From Branchiostoma lanceolatum (lineage: Eukaryota; Chordata; Leptocardii; Amphioxiformes; Branchiostomatidae): 64,000 bases of DNA. Below are positions 1 to 8,668 of this stretch, piece by piece; the first letter of the stretch is position 1; the number at the start of each line of letters is the position of its first letter. A model generated the notes under the pieces. That model saw only the letters and a list, made by a program, of their open reading frames with translations. It was not told where the DNA came from and did not search any database. A program made the translations under genes and the position numbers. Location: contig NC_089729.1 of the NCBI RefSeq assembly GCF_035083965.1, positions 18,401,964 through 18,465,963 of the forward strand, read 5' to 3'.

Positions 1-795
1 TTCGCACTGATTTTCAGGGAGGCCCTAGATACACATATACAAACATACAAACAATACACTGATATATACATAACATTTGTGCGTCATAACAAAATCATAT
101 CCGTACTCATAGTCCATATCGTGCCAGGTCGTAAGGATTGAAGGTCAGAGGTCACACAATTCTTTTGCACAGAGTTTTGAAAGATTGTGTGGATGAAGTG
201 TTTTTGACATATACCGGTAATGTATTCCAATTTTCTGCCCCCCTGTATGCAAATGTCCGTTTCCCCGATTCCAATTTAACCTTTGGCAGACGTAAGGTGA
301 GATTTGAACTGTGACGTGTTGTGTAAGTGTGAGACTCAGACGTTCTGCTAAAGGAGCTAAGGTACTCTGGTAGCAGATTATGCAATGACTTGTGCACAGT
401 TTGCAACAGGTGCATCCTACGACGCGAAGCTAGGTCTTTCCAACCAAGAGCGGAAATGTGTTCGCCGTCGACATGAGATCTAAATGACAGTCCAAGTATC
501 AATCTTACAACACGATTTTGGTACTTTTGTAGCTTATCGGACAAAACTTTCCCACAATTTCCCCACACCACATCACAATAATCAAGTTTTGGCAGAATTA
601 AACAGTTGTACAACATGGCCAGTGTATTTCGTGGCAAAATGGCGACAAGACGTCGGAGAACACCCATCCTTGCAGAGACGGCATTGGTCATTTTCTCCAC
701 GTGAAATTGCCATGTCAAGCATGCGTCTAGCCAGACACCCAGATACTTGAAAGAAGGTACAACTTCAATGTAGATTCCAGATAGATATGTAGTTA
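1..795 (-). mobile_element. LINE (CR1/jockey-like) 3' portion, truncated at window edge
   Basis: A minus-strand open frame from about 795 to 152 reads as the thumb and C-terminal part of a non-LTR reverse transcriptase. It has the F-KYLGVWLD block after the catalytic domain, then LP-LDYCDVVWGN, an L-YQNRVVRLILG helix, the LGW-DL-SRR motif and a terminal ENWNTLP. The catalytic YADD region is absent, so the copy is 5'-truncated. The stretch from 151 to 1 would be its 3' UTR; the GGGAGGCCC-type end at 10-25 resembles the tails of such elements. The upstream residues of the long frame (about 796-910) belong to the neighbouring CGGATAC repeat, not to the LINE. Confidence 0.8.
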
Positions 796-1167
796 CTGAC
801 GGATACTGACGAATCCAAGCTAACGGATCCGAAAATTTCCGCACCGGGATCGGGAATATTTCCGGACAATCCGAAAATGAGGTTTTTTCGACGGATATGG
901 AGCCGTACACTGTACGGAAATGCCAGAGATCCTGACGGATACGTACAGGAATTTTATTGTATTTTCTAAAAGAAAATTGCGGATACTTACGGATACAAGC
1001 GGACTGTGATCCGGAACCTCAGATCCGGAGGAATACAAAAAAAATTTCGACGGATATGGGGCCGTACATTGCACGAAATTGCCCAAGATCCTGACAGATA
1101 CGTACAGTATGTATTTGCCACGGATACAGACTGATCCAACATACAGACTTTCTACAATCTTTGACAT
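796..1167. repeat. CGGATAC-word repeat family, copy 1
   Basis: The segment is built from degenerate CGGATAC/GGATCCG words. It contains the family landmarks CCGTACACTGTACGGAAATG (near 903) and a TTGCACGAAATTGCC block near 1070, which also occur at 2158-2835, 4640-6937 and 51885-52022. Open frames here are by-products of the word repeat and not genes. Confidence 0.7.
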
Positions 1168-1410
1168 ATTGTGACTCTGAATATGTTTGTATTTGCCACG
1201 AATATGTACAAATCAAACACACAAAGTTTGATAGAATGGTTGATTATTCATAAATACGCGTGCATTCTTAATTTAACGATACCCAAAACATTATTATTCA
1301 ATGACAGGAAGTTTTGGGAAAGCCTGAAGGTAACGTTATTTCATATTTCAACATATATGCATTTCTAAGTTCAAAAACTATCAAATACAATACGGAAGCT
1401 CTATGTGGCT

Positions 1411-1930
1411 AAATTCGTTTAAGACAGGCCGAGGGACATCCACATACTCAAAGCACCTCTGCATATGCAGGTTAATGTCGGTAAATTGGGGTTGTGTAAG
1501 CACAATTGTTATAAAATGTATTACAATTAACAACCATCACATCATGGTGGTAATATTTACTGCTGTATAGTGCACTTGGACCAAATATTTCTACATGTTC
1601 TACATATTCTACTCAAGTAATGAAAGCCTCTGTGGCCAGCTCTTCGTCTAAAAGATATCAGATACAATTAATTTCAAATACAGAGATTGAAAATAGAAAC
1701 TTCAAAGTAACATTATACTGTCTGAAAAACTCCCATGATGACATGCCACATTTTACACGTAAGCAGTATATGCCGTGGAACTGCATGTGTATAATCGTCC
1801 TCTCCCCATTCTCTGACTACATCTGAGTTCACTTCTTCCATGCACTCTTGGTAAGGTACAGGCAAGGCTGATTTCTTCTGTATCTGCATGTTGGACTCAG
1901 CTTGGAGTTCATCTTGTGATGAACCAGTTC
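1411..1930 (-). pseudogene. Decayed duplicate of the terminal exons of the 2985-4414 gene
   Basis: The stretch 1255-2157 is a diverged copy of 2830-3697. Its 212-nt exon (1719-1930) is still open and keeps the flanking AG and GT, and codes for nearly the same residues as the intact copy (GSSQDELQAESNMQ, then VREWGEDDYTHAVP). The last exon (about 1411-1504) has lost the AG acceptor seen at 3102-3103 and its frame departs before the stop. The copy also lacks the 5' exons, because homology stops at the splice donor next to the CGGATAC repeat at 2158. It is therefore called a pseudogene. Which copy is ancestral cannot be told from the sequence. Confidence 0.65.
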
Positions 1931-2019
1931 CTATATGTTAAAACCAAATGATGAATAAATATCAATTCACATACTTAGTATTTAAGTAACATGTCACATG
2001 ATTTTGACATAACTGTGAT

Positions 2020-2052
2020 CAAGGAGGTTATATAGACTATATAACCTCCTTG
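2020..2052. repeat. Perfect 16-bp palindrome, mini-MITE
   Basis: CAAGGAGGTTATATAG, one spacer base, then its exact reverse complement. The palindrome is flanked on both sides by CTGTGAT, and both palindrome and flank are absent from the paralogous stretch near 3600. This fits insertion of a tiny hairpin element with a 7-bp target duplication. Confidence 0.65.
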
Positions 2053-2157
2053 CTGTGATGGGCTTCGTTTCATCACAGCAGCTAACAAAAAAGAAAGGGA
2101 CAATGGGTATCCATCATGCCTGTCTCAGCTAACATTGAAGTGTACCGATGATGGACT

Positions 2158-2835
2158 TACACTGCACGAAATGGCCTCGTTTCCCGGCGTATACGTACCG
2201 GGATTTTTCTGTATTTTTGTCGGATACTAACGGATACTGACGGATACATGCGGATTCGTGTAAGGTATCCGACTATTTCCGCACCGGTATATGGAATATA
2301 TCCTGAAGAATCCGAAAGTAAGGGATTTTCGACGAATACGGAGCCGTACACTGTACGGAAATGCCACCGATCCTGACGGATACGAACAGGAATTTTTCTG
2401 TATTTTTGGCGGATACTGACGGATACATGCGGATTCGTGTAACGTATCCGACTATTTCCGCACCGGTATATGGAATATTTCCTGAAGAATCCGAAAGTAA
2501 GGGATTTTCGACGAATACGGAGCCGTACACTGTACGGAAATGCCACCGATCCTGACGGATACGAACAGGAATTTTTCTGTATTTTTGGCGGATACTGACG
2601 GATACATGCGGATTCGTGTAACGTATCCGACTATTTCCGCACCGGTATATGGAATATTTCCTGAAGAATCCGAAAGTAAGGGATTTTCGACGAATACGGA
2701 GCCGTACACTGTACGGAAATGCCACAGATCCTGACGGATGCCTGCAGGGATTTTTCTGTATTTTGAAGAAAATGGTGAATACTGACGGATACAGGTGGAC
2801 CCAACAACGAATCCGAAACGGATCCGACTAAGTGC
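2158..2835. repeat. CGGATAC-family element with three 179-bp tandem units
   Basis: Three near-identical units lie at about 2182-2360, 2361-2539 and 2540-2718. Each runs from a CTGACGGATACGAACAGG-type block to CCGTACACTGTACGGAAATG. The left end reads CACTGCACGAAATGGCC, the inverse of the GGCCATTTCGTGCAGTG end at 6921-6937, so the family has terminal-inverted-repeat character. Overlapping open frames in both strands arise from the unit repeat and are not treated as genes. Confidence 0.75.
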
Positions 2836-2984
2836 TTGCATTCCTAATTTAACTATACCCAAAACATCATTTTGAATGACAGGAAGTTTGGGAAAGCCTG
2901 TATGTAACATATGTATCATTTCATATCTCAACATAATGTATTTCTAAGTTCAAAAACTATCAAATACAATACAATACGGAAGTA

Positions 2985-4414
2985 CTATGTGGCTAAATGA
3001 TCCATTTCATTTGAGACAGGCTGAGGGACATCCACATACTCAAAGCACCACTGCATATGCAGGTTAATGTCGGTAAATTGGGGTTGTGCAAGCACAATGT
3101 TCTGAAAAATTATGAAATGTATTACAATTAACACCATCACAACATTGTGGTAATATTTACTACTGTATAGTGCCCTTGGACCAAAATTATCTACATGTTC
3201 TAAATATTCCACTAAAGTAATAAAAGCCTTATTTGTGGCCAGCTCTTCGTCTAAAAGCCATCAGATACAAGTATTTCAAATACAGAGGTTGAAAATAGAA
3301 AGTAACATTATACTGTCTGAAGAACTCCCATGATGACACGCCACATTTTAAACGTTAGTAGCATATGCCGTGGAACTGCATGTGTATAATCGTCCTCTCC
3401 CCATTCTCTGACTACATCTGAGTTCACTTCTTCCATGCACTCTTGGTAAGGTGCAGGCAAGGCTGATTTCTTCTGTATCTGCATGTTGGACTCAGCTTGG
3501 AGTCCATCTTGTGATGAACCAGTTCCTATATGATAAAACCAAATGATGAATAGATATCAATTCACGTATTTAAGGAACATGTCACATGATTTTGACATGG
3601 GCTTCGTTTCATCACAGCAGCTACAAAAAACACGGAACAATGGATATCCATCATGCCTCTCTCAGCTAACATTGAAGTGTACCGATGATGGACTTACCAA
3701 AGGAGCCTGAGGTACTCAGCAGCTGAGCATCTGACAGTTGATTGCTTTGTTCCCAGCCAAGGTCCTCACAATATGTGCTGCATTTGTGAAGGAAGTATCT
3801 GCCGATGCTGTACTGGATATATATATATAAATGGAAACAATGACAAATATTAAACATATCACATACTCGCATGTGTAAAAAAAATGAATCTGGTCATCGT
3901 TGAATTGACTACGTAAAACTTACATCTATAACTTGAATATGATATTGATCAAACATGCACAGCTATAACTGAATGAAATAATCACTGAGGCACACTACTG
4001 CCTCCTTATAAGTTCTAGTTCACTATCCACAAACTGTGGGATCTTTGTGGGACAAATACTTATGACATTTTCTTCCCTTCCATATCTTTAATTATCTTTC
4101 CCTCCACTGCTTGCTATTTTGTATCTGAAACGTTAACCAGACACACATGTCTGCTGACCATTGGCAAGAATGAACAAATTGAAATTTTAAATTTCCTAGA
4201 TCCTAACGCCGTAAAAGGGCAGGTCGGCTGGAGAATTCTTATGGTCATGCGAATGCGATGATATTTCAAGCCACAATAGGAGGATAACTGACGTCAAAAC
4301 TAGTTAGAAACTGGAATTTTTCAATTTGTACTTACCAAAGGGCAGTCCCTCAAAATGATGAATCAACTCCCTACCAGCGTTTAAAAGGGGGGAGGGGGGC
4401 GACGAATATTGCAT
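2985..4414 (-). CDS. Unrecognised minus-strand gene, three coding exons
   Basis: I reconstruct three coding exons from splice signals and phase: 4414-4336 (starting MQYSSPPSPLLNAG, ending FEGLPF-G before GTAAGT), 3525-3314 (GSSQDGLQAESNMQ...MGVLQT, 212 nt) and 3101-2985 (NIVLAQPQFTDINLH...MDHLAT, stop TAG). Phases join without a break, giving about 135 residues. A TAA lies upstream in frame of the first ATG. I see no signal peptide, TM segment or known domain; the middle exon is acidic. The first exon lies head to head with a plus-strand first exon only 91 bp away, implying a shared promoter, and that exon pair is duplicated at 5608-5894. The 3' exons are also present as a decayed copy at 1411-1930. 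Product unknown. Confidence 0.5.
3698..3812 (-). other. Possible alternative or leftover exon
   Basis: On the minus strand an AG acceptor (after a TATATATATCCAG run) and a good donor (TTTG/GTAAGTCC) bound 115 nt. One frame is fully open (YSIGRYFLHKCSTYCEDLGW and on) and ends in phase 1, which joins onto the 3525-3314 exon. Its start phase does not fit the 4414-4336 exon, so it would need another upstream exon or is non-coding. It may belong to an alternative transcript. Confidence 0.35.
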
Positions 4415-4505
4415 GCACGAAGAAGACAACGTCGCAATTCCGTGCGTTTGAGTTTACACCGAATTCCCTTCGACTCTCAAGCCACTCAAAAATCACTGGT
4501 CGACC
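4415..4505. promoter_or_regulatory. Compact divergent promoter (second copy at 5687-5777)
   Basis: Two opposed start codons, minus-strand ATG at 4414-4412 and plus-strand ATG at 4506-4508, are separated by 91 bp that is rich in CpG (CGTCGC, CGTGCG, TCGAC). No TATA box is evident, and the CpG-rich head-to-head layout is typical of a bidirectional promoter. The same arrangement is repeated 1,272 bp downstream. The promoter role is inferred from layout only. Confidence 0.4.
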
Positions 4506-4622
4506 ATGGTAGACTCTGGCGATGCCATGTTAAGCACAGAAGGTGATGAAACGCCGTTCTTGTCTGTGCTGTTAACCGAAAGAAAACCGTTAACGTTTGT
4601 CGCGCCCAGAAGTGTCTTGTGG
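4506..4622 (+). CDS. First coding exon of an unrecognised plus-strand gene
   Basis: An ATG in good context (GACCATGG) opens 39 codons, MVDSGDAMLSTEGDETPF and on to PRSVLW, and ends at a donor GTAATT in phase 0. There is no known domain. It is divergent to the minus-strand gene. No downstream exon is certain; the open stretch at 7877-8121 starts after an AG in phase 0 and could be the next exon, but the link is speculative. An almost identical copy lies at 5778-5894. Confidence 0.4.
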
Positions 4623-4639
4623 GTAATTTGGATATCCGA

Positions 4640-6937
4640 CACGAATCCGTGTTCCGTACACGTCAGGATCCGAGACAGCTCATGACTTCTAACATATTGG
4701 CAAATCTGAACTTCTAACATATTGGCAAATACATAAAAAAAATGAAAGATCCGAGTAGATATCGTATCTGTACCCGAAACGTATCCAGACGTATACGGCA
4801 TCAGAATTGCTGGATCTGAGGTGTTCCTGGTATTTGTCCGAATTTGCTCGGAAACGTTCCGTATCTGTACCCGAAACATATGAAGGATCCAGACGAATAC
4901 GGCGCGGGAATTGTCGGATCTGAGGTGCATCGGATCCAATCGGAAACGTTCCGTATCTGCTATGATGCGCAATTCCGGATCTGTTGGATTCGTCAGGATC
5001 TGAGATCATGCCGCGTGCCGTGCAGTGTGTATTTGTTGGTCAGGATCCGAAGCAACTACCGACAAACAATCCGAACATCTCTGCCATATTGACGAATATC
5101 TAGAAACGAAGGATCCGCGCAAATATCCTTAGGTATCCGACGCGCATCACGGATCCAGACGTATACGGCGTCGGAATTGCCGGATCTGAGGTGTACCTGG
5201 TAATTGTCTGAATTTGCTCGGAAACGTTCCGTATCTGTACCCGAAACGTATGAAGGATCCAGACGTATACGGCGCCGGAATTGTCTGATCTGAGGTGCAT
5301 CGGATCCAATCGGAAACGTTCCGTATCTGCTATGATGCGCAATTCCGGATCTGCTGGATTCGTCAGGAAATGAGATCATGCCGTGCCGTGTGCCGTCTGA
5401 AACGTTAACCAGACACACATGTCTGCTGACCATTGGCAAGAATGAACAAATTGAAATTTTAAATTTCCTAGATCCTAACGCCGTAAAAGGGCAGGTCGGC
5501 TGGAGAATTCTTATGGTCATGCGAATGCGATGATATTTCAAGCCACAATAGGAGGATAACTGACGTCAAAACTAGTTAGAAACTGGAATTTTTCAATTTG
5601 TACTTACCAAAGGGCAGTCCCTCAAAATGATGAATCAACTCCCTACCAGCGTTTAAAAGGGGGGAGGGGGGCGACGAATATTGCATGCACGAAGAAGACA
5701 ACGTCGCAATTCCGTGCGTTTGAGTTTACACCGAATTCCCTTCGACTCTCAAGCCACTCAAAAATCACTGGTCGACCATGGTAGACTCTGGCGATGCCAT
5801 GTTAAGCACAGAAGGTGATGAAACGCCGTTCTTGTCTGTGCTGTTAACCGAAAGAAAACCGTTAACGTTTGTCGCGCCCAGAAGTGTCTTGTGGGTAATT
5901 TGGATATCCGACACGAATCCGTGTTCCGTACACGTCAGGATCCGAGACAGCTCATGACTTCTAACATATTGGCAAATCTGAACTTCTAACATATTGGCAA
6001 ATACATAAAAAAAATGAAAGATCCGAGTAGATATCGTATCTGTACCCGAAACGTATCCAGACGTATACGGCATCAGAATTGCTGGATCTGAGGTGTTCCT
6101 GGTATTTGTCCGAATTTGCTCGGAAACGTTCCGTATCTGTACCCGAAACATATGAAGGATCCAGACGAATACGGCGCGGGAATTGTCGGATCTGAGGTGC
6201 ATCGGATCCAATCGGAAACGTTCCGTATCTGCTATGATGCGCAATTCCGGATCTGTTGGATTCGTCAGGATCTGAGATCATGCCGCGTGCCGTGCAGTGT
6301 GTATTTGTTGGTCAGGATCCGAAGCAACTACCGACAAACAATCCGAACATCTCTGCCATATTGACAAATATCTAGAAACGAAGGATCCGCGCAAATATCC
6401 TTAGGTATCCGACGCGCATCACGGATCCAGACGTATACGGCGTCGGAATTGCCGGATCTGAGGTGTACCTGGTAATTGTCTGAATTTGCTCGGAAACGTT
6501 CCGTATCTGTACCCGAAACGTATGAAGGATCCAGACGTATACGGCGCCGGAATTGTCTGATCTGAGGTGCATCGGAATCAATCGGAAACGTTCCGTATCT
6601 GCTATGATGCGCAATTCCGGATCTGCTGGATTCGTCAGGAAATGAGATCATGCCGTGCCGTGTGTATTTATTCGTCAGGATCCGAAGCAACTACCGACAT
6701 ACAAACAATCCGAACATTCCAAATATCAAAAAAAGAGGGATCCGCGCAAATATCTTCAGGTATCCGAGGCGCATCACGAATCCAGAAGAATACGGCGTCG
6801 GAATTGGTCGGATCTGCGGGCACTTCAGTATCCGAGCAGTGAACTGGGATTTTTCCGGATTCGCTCGGAAACGCCATGAGGCCCGATTCCGGATACGTCG
6901 GATCCGTCAGGATACGTGGCCATTTCGTGCAGTGATT
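4640..6937. repeat. CGGATAC/GGATCC word arrays, copies 3 and 4
   Basis: About 4640-5395 and 5912-6937 carry degenerate tandem words such as GGAAACGTTCCGTATCTG, GGATCCAGACGTATACGG and GTCAGGATCCGA, the inverse orientation of the 2158-2835 element. The right end GGCCATTTCGTGCAGTG (6921-6937) is the inverse of the CACTGCACGAAATGGCC end at 2158. Apparent proteins rich in R-I-R-Q here are repeat translation. The unit containing 4640-5395 is part of the 1,272-bp duplication. Confidence 0.7.
5608..5894. other. Duplicate divergent first-exon pair
   Basis: Second copy of the exon pair: minus-strand exon 5686-5608 (MQYSSPPSPL...) with its GTAAGT donor and plus-strand exon 5778-5894 (MVDSGDAML...) with its GTAATT donor. 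Coding sequences, start contexts and donors match copy 1. The duplication gives each gene a potential second start site; for the minus-strand gene this one would be upstream of copy 1, and for the plus-strand gene downstream. Confidence 0.5.
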
Positions 6938-7067
6938 GTTAAAGCATTAAATGGATTTGTTCGTGGCCTGCTACATTTGATAGTGGTACAATTCCTACAG
7001 CTAAACGAAACGTCCGATAGCATTGATTGAAGAAAATCTTCCACGGTCATCCCTGAGTAGGAAATGG
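6938..7067. repeat. 130-bp direct repeat (partner at about 8188-8317)
   Basis: The stretch starting ATTGTTAAAGCATTAAATGG is repeated at 8188-8317 with one visible difference near the right edge, with about 1.1 kb between. On the minus strand the 8188 copy lies in an open frame (8356-8123) reading SYSGMTVEDFLQSMLSDV and SCRNCTTIKCSRPRTNPFN. This could be an exon fragment that was duplicated, or a repeat unit. I do not recognise the protein. Confidence 0.6.
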
Positions 7068-7300
7068 GTTGGGAGTGAAATGATTAAAGGATCCTCTTAC
7101 TCAAGCGTATGTCAGGAACTGGGTTGGGAAACTATTATAATTTACAAGATAGTACATGGCATGACACGGAAATATCTAGTTACTTACTACCCGGCCACTG
7201 AAACAACTAATACTGAATCCTACAACTTAAGAAACACATTCAATCTCAGGCATTCTACAAATGAATTCGGCAAACGTTTGTTCTACATTGTGTAAGCCAT
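7066..7300 (+). mobile_element. LINE (CR1/L2-like) 3' fragment
   Basis: An open frame contains the usual reverse-transcriptase tail: LGWE, then IIYKIVHGMTRKYL, YYPAT-TTNTESYNLRNT and NEFGKRLFY. The region before the LGWE motif is missing, so only the last part of the ORF is present. Confidence 0.75.
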
Positions 7301-7860
7301 TGAAACCAATTAGACGTAAGTGTACGTAGATTAAGATATTCGCTGTTTTGTAGTAATCTAATTAAGTTAGTACGCCCCGATTTGCCCCCCTGCACTTTTG
7401 TTCCGCATCCCAATACACATGTGCCCGTCTCGCTCGGTTACGGATTGGCCCATCTGATCTCAGTCCATCGTGTGCCTGCATGTGGCTGCCAATCTGAAAC
7501 TATCTTCTACTTTATATTTGTGTGGCTCATATCTACTTAGCACAGAGCTAACTTTCTTGACAATCGTGCAAGCGTTCTTAGTCATTTATTCAATTTCAAC
7601 ACTATCTCTGATATTCCTAAACTTGATATTGTTCTTATTTCCTGGAAGGGGAATAATAAATGAGTCTATAACTTTATTTTTCATCGTCCTGTCATAAACA
7701 GGGCAATCGTGCCCTTTCAACTTACAATACTGCAATGTAAAACCTTTGTTGCCCAAATAATATCACCATGTATTTTTATTACTAATCTTATGTCAAGTCT
7801 AGTTTAAAAATATCCAATTTATACTATCATATAATTTTAAAAGTATCTTGTTTACATTTG
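7301..7860. other. No gene recognised
   Basis: AT-rich sequence following the LINE fragment, possibly its 3' UTR up to about 7470. I see no coding or RNA gene here. Confidence 0.5.
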
Positions 7861-7876
7861 TTTTGTCTCAAACTTG

Positions 7877-8121
7877 CTTGAGAAACCAAGGCAAGGTGAC
7901 ATTTCCGTTGCCACGATTTTGAACTCCGCGGTGCATTCTCCCTCGAGTCTTGACAAAAAGGTTGCTGTGCAAAATCTACAAAACACAGTACCAGAATCTA
8001 CGAGACGGCTGTTGAGCTCGATGTTATGCCGATGGTCGCCGGGACTGGCTCACTCAGGCAGCCTCGAGCTCTTCTCACAACATTCTCACGGCGGGACAGA
8101 AATCATTCATTCCGGGCAAGG
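7877..8121 (+). CDS. Candidate internal exon, unknown product
   Basis: After a pyrimidine-rich stretch and TTGAG, an open frame reads KPRQGDISVATILNSAV and on through SSLDKKVAVQNLQNTVPE to HSGQGSDN, ending near CAG/GTACAT. It starts in phase 0, compatible with the 4506-4622 or 5778-5894 exon. There is no domain I can name. It lies immediately before the second copy of the 130-bp repeat. Could be non-coding. Confidence 0.25.
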
Positions 8122-8317
8122 TTCAGATAACAGGTACATCAGAATTGTAGTGACGCCACACAGCCAGAACTAAATGCTTATCCATTGTTAAAGCATTAAA
8201 TGGATTTGTTCGTGGCCTGCTACATTTGATAGTGGTACAATTCCTACAGCTAAACGAAACGTCCGATAGCATTGATTGAAGAAAATCTTCCACGGTCATC
8301 CCTGAGTAGGAGATGGG

Positions 8318-8668
8318 GAGTCTGAAGTGGTTCATAGTGTTTTTGCTATCAATCAAGAGATGCGATCGAACGCATATTAATCAACTACAGTGGCATTTTT
8401 AATGCGTTTCCATCATGTATGAGGTTTCTTTAGATATCACATTAAACTTGGTTAGGGATGATTAAGGAGGTTAAAATCAAATTTAATTTAAATCTCCTTG
8501 GGCTGATGATAATATTTGTTCTGCTAAAAGTCAGGCATCGCCTGCCTTTCTATACACCTGATCGCTCCATGGGTGAACATTGTAAACAATGGATGAACAT
8601 TGTAAACAATGGAGGTCATAGGTCGCCTTATTCCCATCAAATTGGCTATGCACTGCATTCTTGAGAAA
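8318..8668 (+). promoter_or_regulatory. Upstream region of the P450 gene
   Basis: Between the 130-bp repeat and the P450 start lies 350 bp with an imperfect AT-rich inverted repeat (AAGGAGGTT ... AAATCTCCTT, 8462-8499) and a 20-bp tandem repeat TGAACATTGTAAACAATGGA near 8573-8612. An upstream in-frame ATG at 8609 would add 20 residues. No TATA box stands out. Confidence 0.35.

Larger units (their letters stand above)
4124..6664. repeat. 1,272-bp tandem segmental duplication
   Basis: 4124-5395 and 5396-6664 are almost identical; I found about three mismatches by eye (for example near 5097/6369 and 5301/6573). Each unit contains the divergent first-exon pair and a CGGATAC-type array, and the right breakpoint falls inside that array. 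Near identity means the duplication is recent, or an assembly artefact from uncollapsed haplotypes. Confidence 0.9.

Noticed and set aside
2157-2934. Overlapping open frames rich in R-I-R-Q on both strands
   Set aside because: They follow the 179-bp repeat unit and appear in several frames at once; translation of repeat words.
4493-6690. Minus-strand frames of 80-160 codons
   Set aside because: Antisense to the 4506-4622 exon or translations of the CGGATAC arrays; identical only because of the tandem duplication.
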